A DNA stretch of 64,000 nt from Paraburkholderia sp. PGU19 (lineage in GTDB: Bacteria; Pseudomonadota; Gammaproteobacteria; Burkholderiales; Burkholderiaceae): the NCBI RefSeq assembly GCF_013426915.1, contig NZ_AP023181.1, forward strand, positions 248,001 through 312,000, given 5' to 3'. Shown one piece after another: positions 27,672-37,348 of this stretch (positions within the stretch are counted from its first letter, which is position 1; each line of letters begins with the position of its first letter). The position numbers and the translations under genes were made by a program. The notes under the pieces are model-generated. The model was not told the origin of the DNA. It was given only the letters and a program-made list of their open reading frames with translations, and did not search any database.

Positions 27672-28067
27672 ATGAAACGCATTGACACTCTATCAATTGG
27701 GATCGGCATGTTGTTCGCGCTCGTGAGCGGAGCGTCCCATGCCCAGGACGCGGCGGATCTTGTCGCGTTGGGCAAGAAGCTTACGACCAACAACTGCGCC
27801 GTGTGCCACACATTCGGCAAGGATGAGCGGAGCGGACAGGGGCCGAATCTCTTCGGCATCGTCGGCAGGCCGATGGCTGCGCAGCCCGGATTCAAGTACT
27901 CGGCGGGCATGAAAGCGGCCGCTGCGGGCAAGGTGTGGGACGAAAAGTTGCTCGACGCATGGCTTTCGGATACGCAGACCGTCGCGCCGGGCAATGCGAT
28001 GACCTACTTCGAAGGCGATGAGGCGCGTCGCCGGAAGATCATTGCCTATCTGAGTACGCTTCATTGA
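27672..28067 (+). CDS. Periplasmic class I cytochrome c
   Basis: 131 residues; gggaggc precedes the ATG at 27672, twelve bases after the flavoprotein stop. A signal peptide (IGIGMLFALVSGASHAQD) leads to one haem site, NNCAVCHTFGKDE. Downstream come GPNLFGIVGRPMAAQPGFKY and a probable axial methionine in PGNAMTYFEGDE, followed by the C-terminal helix RRRKIIAYLSTLH, all typical of mitochondrial-type cytochrome c. Context says it takes electrons from the exported flavoprotein and hands them to the respiratory chain. Confidence 0.92.
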   Translation: MKRIDTLSIGIGMLFALVSGASHAQDAADLVALGKKLTTNNCAVCHTFGKDERSGQGPNLFGIVGRPMAAQPGFKYSAGMKAAAAGKVWDEKLLDAWLSDTQTVAPGNAMTYFEGDEARRRKIIAYLSTLH

Positions 28068-28088
28068 AATCTACCCAGGAGACAAGAC

Positions 28089-28520
28089 ATGGAAACCACC
28101 ACGATGACTGACGAACAACGCAAGACGATTGCACTCGAATATCTGCGCCGGCTGGACCGCGGCGCGCCGTTTTTCGACCTCTTCGACGACCACGCGGAAG
28201 TTTACTTTCCGAAGTGGGGCATTGCGTCGGGCCGCGCGTCGTTCGAGAAGCTTTTCGCGGACCTGGGGTCGGTCGTGTCGAAGTTCAAGCACGATCTCGC
28301 GTATGTGAACGTGATCCAGCAGGGCGATACCGTGGTCATCGAGGGTACGAGTTACGGAACGAGCAAGGGCGGGGTCGACTGGCGCGCGGGCGTGTCCCAC
28401 GCAGGTCGCTGGTGCGACGTCTTTGAGATCCGGGACTTCAGGATCCAGCGATGCTTCATCTATCTCGACCCCGACTACGCAGACGCGGACACGGCACGCT
28501 ATCCTTGGTTGTCTCGATAG
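28089..28520 (+). CDS. NTF2/SnoaL-fold protein (ketosteroid-isomerase-like)
   Basis: 143 residues; caggagac precedes the ATG, 21 bp after the cytochrome stop. The pattern EYLRRLDRGAPFFDLFDDHA, EVYFPKWGIASGRASFEKLF, VIEGTSYGTSKGGVDW and WCDVFEIRDFRIQRCFIYLD is that of the cone-shaped NTF2-like fold, which includes delta-5-ketosteroid isomerase and limonene epoxide hydrolase. The buried Asp/Tyr residues could serve acid-base chemistry. No signal peptide, so it is cytoplasmic, unlike its operon mates. As the last gene it may isomerise or bind the product of the flavoprotein. Confidence 0.75.
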   Translation: METTTMTDEQRKTIALEYLRRLDRGAPFFDLFDDHAEVYFPKWGIASGRASFEKLFADLGSVVSKFKHDLAYVNVIQQGDTVVIEGTSYGTSKGGVDWRAGVSHAGRWCDVFEIRDFRIQRCFIYLDPDYADADTARYPWLSR

Positions 28521-28858
28521 CGGCATAAACAACACCATCGCGGCGTGGACGCCTGATGGAGCCGGTGCGGGAAAAGGCCGGCTCCGCCATGAGCGCTGTC
28601 AGCGCGTGTCACTGAAAAAACGACGATATGCGCTACGACACAGTTTCCGTCCAGACCTGCGGTCCTGCCGCGGGCGATGTCTCCGATCCGCTTGATGGCC
28701 AGCATGAACTCGCCGGTCTTGTCGTAAGAAAAATCCACCCCCCACTATACGGGCGGCCTCAGGAACGGCCGACGTCGCGTGATTGGTCAGAACGATCTTG
28801 ATTGTCTTGCAACCGGTGCGGGTCAGCCCGGAGACGACATCCAGTCCGCTACCTTCGG
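28499..28858 (-). pseudogene. Response-regulator receiver-domain fragment, frameshifted
   Basis: On the minus strand one frame gives LDVVSGLTRTGCKTIKIVLT then NHATSAVPEAARIVG; another gives DFSYDKTGEFMLAIKRIGDI. Together they match the second half of a receiver domain (beta4 VVLTNHAT, beta5 DYFFDKTSEF). The shift lies at a run of six C (28738-28743 on the plus strand). The phosphoryl-accepting aspartate and the N-terminus are missing, and an in-frame run-on replaces the end. A decayed leftover. 28859-29308 holds nothing I can identify. Confidence 0.6.
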
Positions 28859-29308
28859 AATAGTAAGGCTGCCGGCGTTTTATGCGGGCGTAACGACGCC
28901 GCTAGTGCTAGACCTTTTCTTTATGTGGAGCTTTCCATAAGGCCGAATCACGGCCATCTGTTTCGATGGGTTTGTCTGTACTTTATCAGGATGGCTGATT
29001 GTATCCATCATTCGAGACCCTCTTCGAGCGGGTACCGTGCTTCCCACGCAATTCACGTCTTGGCAGGTTCCTCGGCGAAGAGCTTTTCATCGGGCAGCAT
29101 CACGTGGTCCTCAGCGGACAGAATCATCGATCGCGGCCCTGTTCAATTGCGCGGTCACCTTATCGAGGTCAAAATGCATCGCGCGCTCACTACTGCTGGA
29201 CCCGGAAGGAGGTCGTGACTCGCACACTCCACGCGACCGACTCAACACGACGCGTGCTGTCTGCGCATTAGACGATTCGCGTGCCACCCTTTCGCCCGGT
29301 TGTCACCG

Positions 29309-30184
29309 TCACGCCTCCCCATCAGCCCCGATCCACTCGCGAAAAAGGTTCACCTTGTGCTGGTGCGCGAGGCAATCCGGATAGACGAAATAATAGCGAG
29401 CGCCCGTCGTCAGGACGATGTTGAACGGCATCGTGAGGCGCTTCGACGCGACATCCTCACTGACCAGCGAGCAGTCGCTGATCGCAACACCAAAACCCTG
29501 CGCCGCCGCGTTCGTCGCGAGGTCGAGTGTTTCAAAACTCTGACCGAGATCGGCATCGATCTCGGGTGTATCGGCGTGCGCAAGCCACATCTTCCAGTCA
29601 CGGTGGTCGCGCGTCGGGTGCAGGAGCGTATGCCGGGCAAGATCGGCCACGCTGTCGAGCGGCGTATTCTCCAGCAGCGAAGGCGCGCATACAGGCGTCA
29701 GTTGTTCGTCGAACAGCGCAATCGAATGAACGCCGGCGCCCGGCGACGAGCCATAGATGATCGCCGCGTCGAATGGTTCGACCTGGAAGTCGACGTCATG
29801 CTGCCATGTGGTCGTCAGTTGCAATTGAATGTCAGGATACTCGGCCTGAAAGCGCATGATCTTCGGCAGGATCCAACGCATCAAGCAGGTGGGTACCTTT
29901 AGCGCGAGGTCGGTTCGCTGCCGGGTTAGTCGCAGCGAAATCTCCTCGATTCGCGCGAAGCTCTCTTTCACTGTCGGCAATAGCTGTTCGCCTTCCATCG
30001 TCAGCACGAGTCCCTTCGCGTGCCGCGTAAACAGAGCAAATCCGTAGTACTCCTCGAGCGCCTGGATCTGACGGCTCACGGCTCCCTGGGTCAGACAGAG
30101 ATGATCGGCAGCACGCGTGAAACTGCGGTGGCGCGCCACCGTTTCGAAGATTTGCAGCGCGTTCAGCGGCGGCAGGCGGCGCAT
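29309..30184 (-). CDS. LysR-family regulator (GcvA-like)
   Basis: 291 residues from the ATG at 30184 (RRLPPLNALQIFETVARHRS is the normal start of GcvA-like regulators; longer in-frame starts at 30196 and 30259 are possible). The winged helix-turn-helix is SFTRAADHLCLTQGAVSRQI. The effector domain includes LALKVPTCLMRWILPKIMRF, typical of this subgroup. It is transcribed divergently from the guanidino-acid catabolic genes at 30439, with about 250 bp between, and is their probable regulator. Confidence 0.9.
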   Translation of the reverse strand: MRRLPPLNALQIFETVARHRSFTRAADHLCLTQGAVSRQIQALEEYYGFALFTRHAKGLVLTMEGEQLLPTVKESFARIEEISLRLTRQRTDLALKVPTCLMRWILPKIMRFQAEYPDIQLQLTTTWQHDVDFQVEPFDAAIIYGSSPGAGVHSIALFDEQLTPVCAPSLLENTPLDSVADLARHTLLHPTRDHRDWKMWLAHADTPEIDADLGQSFETLDLATNAAAQGFGVAISDCSLVSEDVASKRLTMPFNIVLTTGARYYFVYPDCLAHQHKVNLFREWIGADGEA

Positions 30185-30438
30185 CGTCGTTCCCATCGGG
30201 CATTTGGAAAAGACATGACAGCCGGATGTACCTTCCAGCTCGCTTTTTATTATATGCACCGAACAAGGCGGTCGATTGGTCTGAACGTATCGCTATCCTG
30301 ACTACGCCCATGAGCAAGGGACATGGAGAGCATGCAAATTCATCGGTTGCTGTGGACACGTCGCGGAACAAGAATGGGCCACCACAGAAACTCCGGAGCC
30401 AAGCATGCACCGGCAACCGATCGAAACACAGGAGTCTC

Positions 30439-32139
30439 ATGAACTATCCTGAAACGGCCTCGCTCTTCGGCCACGCGGACGGGCGCCACCAGCCCCGGCC
30501 GATGATTACGCAGACCTGCGGCGAAGCGCTCGTGACGCTGCTCGAACACTACGGCGTCGAACTGGTGTTCGGCATCCCCGGTGTCCATACCGTCGAGCTC
30601 TATCGTGGGCTCGCGGGGTCGACGATGCGCCACGTCACACCACGCCACGAGCAGGGCGCGGGGTTCATGGCCGACGGCTATGCGCGCGTTACCGGCAAGC
30701 CCGGCGTGTGCTTCATCATCACCGGGCCGGGTATGACGAATATCGCGACCGCGATGGCGCAGGCTTATGCCGATTCGATCCCGATGCTCGTGATTTCCAG
30801 CGTCAACGCCACGCGCCAGCTAGGCGGAGGCACCGGGCGCCTGCACGAACTGCCGTCGCAGCGCGGGGTGTTCGCTGGGCTCGCCGCGTTCTCCCACACG
30901 CTGCTAAATGCGGACGAACTGCCGCAGGTGCTGTCCCGCGCGTTCGCGGTGTTCGCGAGCGAGCGGCCGCGGCCGGTTCACATCGAAATTCCGCTCGACG
31001 TGATCGTCGCGCCAGCTTGCGGCATGGCATCCGGCGCGCGCGTGCTTCCCGCGAAAGCCGCCGGAGAGCCGGCCGCAATCGACGCCGCCGCCGCCTTGCT
31101 CGCTGGCGCGCAGCGCCCGCTGATTCTGGCGGGCGGAGGGGCGGTCGAGGCCGCCCCCGAGTTGCGCGCTCTGGCCGAGCGCTTGCAGGCCCCGGTGGCG
31201 CTGACGATCAACGCGAAGGGCCTGTTGCCGCGCAGCCATGCGCTGTCGATTGGCTCGACCCAGTCGCTCCCCGCGACGCGCGAGGTGGTGTGCGAGTCCG
31301 ACGTGGTGCTCGCGGTGGGCACCGAACTCGGCGAGACCGACTATGACGTGGTGTTCGATGGCGGCTTCGTCATAAACGGCAAGTTGATCAGGATCGATAT
31401 CGACGGCCAGCAGGTGATGCGCAACTTCCCGCCCGACGTGGCGATCGCGGCCGACGCGAAGCTCGCGCTCGCCGCGCTCGCCGCCAGGCTGGCGACATAC
31501 CCGCTGCCGCCTCGCGATGCGGGGTGGGGGGCGCCGCGCGTGAGCGCCGCGCGTGCCGCGATCAACGCCGGTTACGACGCACCGATTCGTTCGCAGGAGA
31601 CGCTCTTTGACACCATATCGGACACGCTGCCCGACGCGGTCATCGTGGGCGATTCGACGCGCCCGGTCTACGCCGGCAATATCGTCTTCGAGGCTTCCGC
31701 GCCCAGGTCGTGGTTCAACTCGTCCACGGGGTACGGCACGCTGGGCTACGGGTTGCCGGCCGCGATCGGCGCCAGGCTTGCGACCGACAACCGGCCCGTG
31801 ATCTGCCTCATCGGTGACGGCGGCCTGCAGTTCACGCTGCCCGAACTGGCGAGCGCTGTCGAAGCCGCCGTACCGGTGATCGTGCTGCTGTGGAACAACC
31901 GGGGCTATGCAGAAATCAGGAAATACATGGTCGAGCGCGATATCGAGCCAATCGGCGTCGACATATACACGCCGGACTTCCTCGCGCTGGCGCGCGGCTT
32001 TGGCTGCTGCGCAGCAACGGCCGAAACACCGGCTCTGCTCGTGAACGAACTGAAGCAGGCCGCAGCTCGCCGCGTGCCTACGCTGATCGAAATCGACGAA
32101 CAGAAGTGGTTCGACAATGTATCGGGAGGGTCGGCATGA
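30439..32139 (+). CDS. aruI: Thiamine-diphosphate 2-oxoacid decarboxylase, likely 5-guanidino-2-oxopentanoate decarboxylase
   Basis: 566 residues; acaggag is seven bases before the ATG. The fold is that of acetolactate-synthase-like enzymes: cofactor-activating glutamate in VTPRHEQGAGFMADGYARVT, the central Rossmann domain LLAGAQRPLILAGGGAVEAA, and the ThDP motif GDGGLQFTLPELASAVEAAV with NN closing it. The neighbours (aldehyde dehydrogenase, guanidinobutyrase) make decarboxylation of the arginine-derived 2-oxo acid to 4-guanidinobutyraldehyde the best assignment. The arginine transaminase aruH of the Pseudomonas pathway is not in the window. It overlaps the next gene by four bases (ATGA). 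Confidence 0.85.
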   Translation: MNYPETASLFGHADGRHQPRPMITQTCGEALVTLLEHYGVELVFGIPGVHTVELYRGLAGSTMRHVTPRHEQGAGFMADGYARVTGKPGVCFIITGPGMTNIATAMAQAYADSIPMLVISSVNATRQLGGGTGRLHELPSQRGVFAGLAAFSHTLLNADELPQVLSRAFAVFASERPRPVHIEIPLDVIVAPACGMASGARVLPAKAAGEPAAIDAAAALLAGAQRPLILAGGGAVEAAPELRALAERLQAPVALTINAKGLLPRSHALSIGSTQSLPATREVVCESDVVLAVGTELGETDYDVVFDGGFVINGKLIRIDIDGQQVMRNFPPDVAIAADAKLALAALAARLATYPLPPRDAGWGAPRVSAARAAINAGYDAPIRSQETLFDTISDTLPDAVIVGDSTRPVYAGNIVFEASAPRSWFNSSTGYGTLGYGLPAAIGARLATDNRPVICLIGDGGLQFTLPELASAVEAAVPVIVLLWNNRGYAEIRKYMVERDIEPIGVDIYTPDFLALARGFGCCAATAETPALLVNELKQAAARRVPTLIEIDEQKWFDNVSGGSA

Positions 32140-33614
32140 ACGCGCCAAACGACACGCAGTTCCTCACGCGGCACTATATCGATGGCCGCTGGGTCGACGG
32201 CGCACTGGGCCGGACGATTGCCGTGGTCAACCCGGCGACGGGAGCCCACCTGGCCGACGTGGCCGCAGGCACCGCACACGACATCGATCTGGCGGTGGCC
32301 AGCGCGGGCCGTGCACTCCGCGTGTGGCGGCAGACGACGGGCGCCGAGCGCGCACGCTACCTGCGTGCAATCGTGACGGAAGTCGAAGCGCGGCGAGAAC
32401 GTCTCGCGATGCTGCAATCGCTGAACAACGGCAAGCCGCAAGAAGAGGCGCACATGGACGTTGACGACGTGATCGCGACGTTCCGATATTACGCCCAGCT
32501 GGCCGAGCGGCTGGATGATGCGACCGGCGAAGAAGTCAGCATCCCCAGCGCCGAGCACCGTGCACGGATTCGCCGCGAACCATGCGGCGTGGCCGCGCTG
32601 ATCGTACCGTGGAATTTTCCGATGGTGACGACGGCATGGAAGCTCGCGCCGGCGCTCGCGGCCGGCTGCACAGTCGTGCTCAAGCCGTCCGAAATCACGC
32701 CTCTGCCGGAGCTTGAACTGGCCTCGGCCCTCGCATCAGTCGGCTTGCCGGCGGGCGTTTTCAACGCGGTGACGGGTACGGGTGCTGACGTGGGCGCGTC
32801 GCTCGTCGCACATCCGGGGATCGCGAAGGTGTCCTTTACCGGCAGCACAGGTGTCGGCCAGACGGTGATGAAGACTGCCGCCGACACGCTGAAAGGCATC
32901 AGTCTCGAACTCGGGGGCAAGTCGTCGATCATGGTGTTCGACGATGCGGACCTCGACCTGGCGGTCAAGCTGGTCGAGGCCGGTGGCTTCTTCAATAGCG
33001 GCCAGATGTGTTCAGCGACGAGCCGGGTGCTGGTGGCGCGCGAACTCGCGCCCACGTTGCTGGCGAAGCTTGTCGAGTGCGCAGAGCGAATCATCGTCGG
33101 CGACCCGTTTGCGCCCGGCGTGCAGATGGGTCCGCTCGTGAACCGTGCCCAGTTCGATAGGGTGCGCGGCCATATCGAACAGGGTATTGCCGACGGTGCG
33201 CGGCTCGTAACGGGCGGTGGCGCGCGGCCAGCCGGTGTGCCGGAGCAGGGGTTTTTCATCGCCCCGACGATTTTTGCCGACGTGCCACCGACAAGCGCTT
33301 TGTGGCGAAATGAGATTTTCGGTCCGGTCCTGTGCGTGCGCGTGTTCGACACCGAACAGGAAGCCGTTGAACTCGCCAATGACAGCGAGTATGGGCTGGT
33401 GGCGACCGTCGTCACCGCCGACGAGACACGCGGCGAACGGGTCGCTCGCGCTCTGGAGGCAGGCGTGGTGTGGGTCAACACGCCGCAACTCATCTATCCG
33501 CAGACCTCTTGGGGCGGGTACAAGCGCAGCAGCATCGGGCGCGAACTGGGCCCGTTCGGGCTTGCCGCCTTCCAGGAAATCAAACAGATACTGACGCGTC
33601 GTCAGGCCTATTAG
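32136..33614 (+). CDS. Aldehyde dehydrogenase, likely 4-guanidinobutyraldehyde dehydrogenase
   Basis: 492 residues; the ATG overlaps the stop of the decarboxylase gene (ATGA), showing translational coupling. Standard landmarks: the cofactor region AALIVPWNFPMVTTAWKLAP, the glycine motif FTGSTGVGQTVMK, general-base glutamate in ISLELGGKSS, nucleophile cysteine in FFNSGQMCSATSRV, and NEIFGPVLCV. By position it oxidises the aldehyde made by the preceding enzyme to 4-guanidinobutanoate with NAD(P). Betaine- or aminobutyraldehyde-type activity cannot be excluded from sequence alone. Confidence 0.88.
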   Translation: MNAPNDTQFLTRHYIDGRWVDGALGRTIAVVNPATGAHLADVAAGTAHDIDLAVASAGRALRVWRQTTGAERARYLRAIVTEVEARRERLAMLQSLNNGKPQEEAHMDVDDVIATFRYYAQLAERLDDATGEEVSIPSAEHRARIRREPCGVAALIVPWNFPMVTTAWKLAPALAAGCTVVLKPSEITPLPELELASALASVGLPAGVFNAVTGTGADVGASLVAHPGIAKVSFTGSTGVGQTVMKTAADTLKGISLELGGKSSIMVFDDADLDLAVKLVEAGGFFNSGQMCSATSRVLVARELAPTLLAKLVECAERIIVGDPFAPGVQMGPLVNRAQFDRVRGHIEQGIADGARLVTGGGARPAGVPEQGFFIAPTIFADVPPTSALWRNEIFGPVLCVRVFDTEQEAVELANDSEYGLVATVVTADETRGERVARALEAGVVWVNTPQLIYPQTSWGGYKRSSIGRELGPFGLAAFQEIKQILTRRQAY

Positions 33615-33638
33615 CCAGTCTGCTTAAAAGGATTTGCG

Positions 33639-34610
33639 ATGAAGCACGATAACCAATCCGACAACCCCTTCAACCAGCCGCTCGGCGGCAACCGGATGCC
33701 GCGCTTTGCGGGCCCGGCGACGATGATGCGCCTACCGACCGCGATATCGGCCGAGGGGCTCGATGCGTGTTTCGTTGGCGTGCCGCTTGACACCGGCACG
33801 TCGAACCGGTCGGGCGCGCGGTTCGGCCCGCGTGCGATCCGCGCCGAATCGTGTCTGCTACGCCCGTACAACATGGCGACCCGCGCAGCGCCGTACGACA
33901 GCATGCAGGTGGCCGACATCGGCGACGTCGCGATCAACACGTTCAACCTGCAGAAGAGCATGGACATCGTCACCGAAGCGTATGACGAAATCCTCGCGCA
34001 TGGCTGTGTGCCGCTAACGATGGGCGGCGACCATACGATCGTGCTACCGATCCTGCGCGCGATGAAGAAGAAATACGGCCCGGTCGGCGTGGTCCATGTC
34101 GACGCGCATGCGGACGTGAACGACACGATGTTCGGCGAGAAGATCGCGCACGGCACGCCGTTCCGGCGCGCGATCGAAGAAGGGCTGATCGACGGCAACC
34201 GCGTCGCGCAGATCGGTCTGCGCGGCACCGGCTATACGGCGGAGGACTTCGACTGGTCGAGGTCGCACGGCATACGTGTCGTGCAGGCGGAGGAGTGCTG
34301 GTACAAGTCGGTCGCGCCCATCATGGACGAGGTGCGCGCGAAACTGGGCGACGGCCCGGTCTATCTGAGCTTCGACATCGACGGCCTGGACCCGAGTTTT
34401 GCACCCGGCACGGGCACGCCAGAAATCGGCGGCCTGACGATTTGGCAAGCACTTGAAATCATCCGGGGCTGCCGTGGGTTGGATATCGTGGGTTGCGATC
34501 TGGTGGAGATTTCGCCGCCGTACGACCCGTCTGGCAATACGGCATTGGTCGGCGCGAACCTGCTGTATGAAATGTTGTGCGTGCTGCCGAAGGTTAAATA
34601 CCGAACGTAA
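33639..34610 (+). CDS. gbuA: Ureohydrolase, likely guanidinobutyrase
   Basis: 323 residues; aaaagga precedes the ATG, 24 bp after the dehydrogenase. All manganese-binding motifs of the arginase/agmatinase superfamily are present: MGGDHTIVLPI, VVHVDAHADVNDT and SFDIDGLDPSFAPGTGTPE. The N-terminus (NRMPRFAGPATMMRLP) matches guanidinobutyrase and agmatinase-like enzymes. It splits 4-guanidinobutanoate into 4-aminobutyrate and urea, the last step of the set. An inverted GC-rich repeat (CCCGGGC / GCCCGGG) near 34640-34680 may end this transcript. Confidence 0.88.
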   Translation: MKHDNQSDNPFNQPLGGNRMPRFAGPATMMRLPTAISAEGLDACFVGVPLDTGTSNRSGARFGPRAIRAESCLLRPYNMATRAAPYDSMQVADIGDVAINTFNLQKSMDIVTEAYDEILAHGCVPLTMGGDHTIVLPILRAMKKKYGPVGVVHVDAHADVNDTMFGEKIAHGTPFRRAIEEGLIDGNRVAQIGLRGTGYTAEDFDWSRSHGIRVVQAEECWYKSVAPIMDEVRAKLGDGPVYLSFDIDGLDPSFAPGTGTPEIGGLTIWQALEIIRGCRGLDIVGCDLVEISPPYDPSGNTALVGANLLYEMLCVLPKVKYRT

Positions 34611-34879
34611 GTGTGTGAATACGGGCGCGCGGCGAGCCGTCACCCCGGGCTTCGCTCCGTCCCGGCTACGGCCCGGGCCATGCACACTCTACTTGCCGCC
34701 ACCTATAACAACAAGAAACCGGGTCACCCGCCTATGCGCTTTGGTCATGACACGCATGCCGATATTTCGCTTGTGATGCCCTTCCTGCACTTCTAGAGTC
34801 AGTACATACGCGACGCCATCACAAGCACTCATCTGGCATATAGATCGGATACCTAACTTAATCACTCATGGAGACAGCA

Positions 34880-35758
34880 ATGAAAGATTTCAGATTTCAT
34901 CCCCACACCAGAATTTTCGGCAGAGGAGCGACCAAGGCCATGCTTAACTCCTTTCCCCTGCGTGCCCGTCGCGTGTTCGCTACGGCCGCAGCGACACTCG
35001 CGTTCACCGGTATCGCCGCGCTGTCGGCATTCGCGCCTGCCGCTCATGCCGATGCGATCGATTCGATCGCCAAGTCTGGCGTCGTGCGGATTGGCGTGTT
35101 CGAGGACTATCCGCCGTTCGGCTCAATCGGCCCGGACATGAAGCCGCAAGGCTATGACATCGACGTCGCCAACCTGATCGGCAAGGCGCTCAATGCAAAG
35201 GTCGAACTCGTGCAGGTGACAGGCGACAACCGCATGGCCTATCTCGCCGACCACAAGGCCGACATGCTGCTGTCAGTCGGCCAGACGCCCGAGCGCGAAA
35301 AAGTGATCGACTTCTCGCGGCCTTATGCGCCGTACTACCTCGCGGTCTTCGGTCCGAAATCGTTGACCGTCAAGAACGCCAATGACCTCGCTGGCAAGTC
35401 GATTTCGGTTGCACGCGGCACGCTGGAAGACCTGAGCGTCACCAAGGTTGCGCCCGCGAGCGCGACGATCAAACGTTTCGACGATCCGAATGGGGCAATT
35501 TCCGCATTCCTCTCCGGACAGGCCCAGTTGATGGTGGTCGGCAACGACGTGGGGGCGACGATCCTCGCGCGTCATCCGGCGAACGATCCGGAGCAGAAGT
35601 TCGCGCTGTTCAGCTCGCCGGATCACGTCGGCCTGAACAAGGACGAGCCGCGCCTGAAGCAGAAAGTCGACGACACGATTGCCCGCGCCCGCAAGGACGG
35701 CACGATGAACGCGATTTCTGAAAAGTGGTTGCGCGCGCCGCTTCCGACCGATCTTTGA
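34880..35758 (+). CDS. Polar amino acid ABC transporter, periplasmic binding protein
   Basis: 292 residues from the ATG at 34880 (ggagacagca before it). An alternative ATG at 34940, with agaggag upstream, would give a shorter and more usual signal peptide (NSFPLRARRVFATAAATLAF to AAHADA). The mature protein begins IDSIAKSGVVRIGVFEDYPP and FGSIGPDMKPQGYDIDVANL, the SBP_bac_3 signature for amino acids, followed by DMLLSVGQTPEREKVIDFSR. It should bind arginine or another guanidino/cationic or amide amino acid, given the catabolic genes just upstream. Two permeases and an ATPase follow. Confidence 0.9.
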   Translation: MKDFRFHPHTRIFGRGATKAMLNSFPLRARRVFATAAATLAFTGIAALSAFAPAAHADAIDSIAKSGVVRIGVFEDYPPFGSIGPDMKPQGYDIDVANLIGKALNAKVELVQVTGDNRMAYLADHKADMLLSVGQTPEREKVIDFSRPYAPYYLAVFGPKSLTVKNANDLAGKSISVARGTLEDLSVTKVAPASATIKRFDDPNGAISAFLSGQAQLMVVGNDVGATILARHPANDPEQKFALFSSPDHVGLNKDEPRLKQKVDDTIARARKDGTMNAISEKWLRAPLPTDL

Positions 35759-35804
35759 TGACCGGCTTTCCCAATCGGCCTCCCCTGACCACGAGCAATA
35801 CGCC

Positions 35805-36547
35805 ATGACCTATGCGTTCGATTTCAGCGGCTTCGGCTTCTACGCGGGCATGCTCGCACATGGCGTCGCCGTCACCCTTGGGCTCACTGCCGTGTCCACC
35901 GTGCTGGGGGCCTCATCGGTATCACGGGCGCCAGCATCAGCGTCGCCGGGCCTCGCTGGGCCCGTGCGGTGGTCGCCAGCTATGTCGAGTTGATACGGAA
36001 CACGCCGTTCATCGTGCAGTTGTTCTTTGTGTTCTTCGGGCTGCCGGGTCTCGGTATCCGTATCGACGAAGTGCAGGCCGCGATCCTCGCGATGACGGTC
36101 AATCTCGGTGCCTACGCGACGGAGATCGTGCGTGCGGGTATTGACTCGATTCCCCGCGGCCAGGTACAGGCCGCCCAGGCGCTGGGCCTGCATGGGCGGC
36201 AGGTGTTCCGCCATGTGGTGCTGCCACAGGCCCTCGCCAATGTGTTTCCGGCGCTCTTGAGCCAGGTGCTGATCGTGATGCTGGGTTCGGCGGTCGTGTC
36301 GCAGATCTCGGTACCGGATCTGACCTATGCGGCGAATTTCATCCAGTCGCGCAACTTCCGCTCGTTCGAGAGTTATCTGATCATTACCGCGACCTATCTG
36401 CTGCTGTCAATCCTGTTGCGGCAGTTGCTGAACTGGCTCGGACGCGGCCTTTTTGCAGGACGCACGCCACACACACCCGATGCGCGCCGAAACTGGTGGA
36501 CATGGTTCGCCCGACGTCATGTGTCGACGATGGCAACGGAGCGCTAA
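35805..36547 (+). pseudogene. Polar amino acid ABC transporter permease 1, frameshifted
   Basis: The first frame gives TYAFDFSGFGFYAGMLAHGV and AVTLGLTAVSTVLG. At the run of five G (35906-35910) the frame must slip by one base to continue as LIGITGASISVAGPRWARAV, SYVELIRNTPFIVQLFFVFF and the permease EAA-like loop VQAAQALGLHGRQVFRHVVL, to a stop at 36545-36547. The downstream part is otherwise perfect for a HisM/GltK-like permease of about 248 residues. As written the transporter would lack this subunit. A one-base loss in a G-run can be a true mutation or a sequencing error; the intact neighbours favour checking for error. Confidence 0.8.
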
Positions 36548-36549
36548 CA

Positions 36550-37206
36550 ATGAACGAATTCACGCTGTGGGATATCGCGCGCAATCTCATGCTTGCCGCG
36601 CGCTGGACCGTGCTGCTCTCCCTGATCGCTTTCGTCTGCGGTGGCGTGGTCGGGCTCCTGTTACTCGCGATGCGCGTGTCGCCGCTGCCGTGGCTGCGCC
36701 GCGTGGTCACGGTGTATGTCGAGCTGTTTCAGGGCACGCCGTTGCTGATGCAACTGTTCCTTGCGTTCTTCGGCCTGCCGTTACTGGGCGTGGAAGTGTC
36801 CGCATGGGTTGCCGCCACCGTCACGCTGACGCTCTACACCAGCGCGTATCTCTCTGATATCTGGCGCGGCTGCGTCGAAGCGGTGCCGCGTGGGCAGTGG
36901 GCAGCAGGCGCGAGTCTAGGCATGACCTTCGGCCAGCAACTGCGCTATATCGTGTGGCCGCAGGCGAGGAGGATCGCGGTCGCGCCGACCGTAGGCTTTC
37001 TGGTGCAGGTGGTGAAGAGTACCGCGTTGACGTCGATCATCGGTTTCACCGAACTGACGAAGACCGGCACGATGATCACCAACACAGCGTTCCGTCCGTT
37101 TCCGATCTACGGAATGGTCGCGCTGCTGTACTTCGCGATGTGCTACCCGCTCACGTGGTATGCGCGCCGCCTGGAGCAGCTGCAACGCGTGCAGACACGC
37201 CGGTGA
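36550..37206 (+). CDS. Polar amino acid ABC transporter permease 2
   Basis: 218 residues, starting two bases after the stop of permease 1. About five membrane helices are seen (WTVLLSLIAFVCGGVVGLLL, FLAFFGLPLLGVEVSAWVAA). The ATPase-contact loop is RGQWAAGASLGMTFGQQLRY followed by VWPQARR. The motif YVELFQGTPLLMQLF is typical of His/Glu/Gln permeases. It would pair with permease 1 in a heterodimer. Confidence 0.9.
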   Translation: MNEFTLWDIARNLMLAARWTVLLSLIAFVCGGVVGLLLLAMRVSPLPWLRRVVTVYVELFQGTPLLMQLFLAFFGLPLLGVEVSAWVAATVTLTLYTSAYLSDIWRGCVEAVPRGQWAAGASLGMTFGQQLRYIVWPQARRIAVAPTVGFLVQVVKSTALTSIIGFTELTKTGTMITNTAFRPFPIYGMVALLYFAMCYPLTWYARRLEQLQRVQTRR

Positions 37207-37348
37207 CAATGGTCAGGATGCAAGACGTCTTTCCGCCCATCTCGACGTCTTGTTGTCATCGTAGCTGCAAGCCGGCAGTTCGGGGACGATCCGGGGCTTC
37301 CCGCTTCGTGGTGTGTTCCACGGAGCCCAACAAGGAATGAATTTCACC

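Noticed and set aside
34640..34685. GC-rich inverted repeat after gbuA as a firm terminator
   Set aside because: The arms are only seven bases with a long loop and no T-run; mentioned under gbuA but not listed as a feature.
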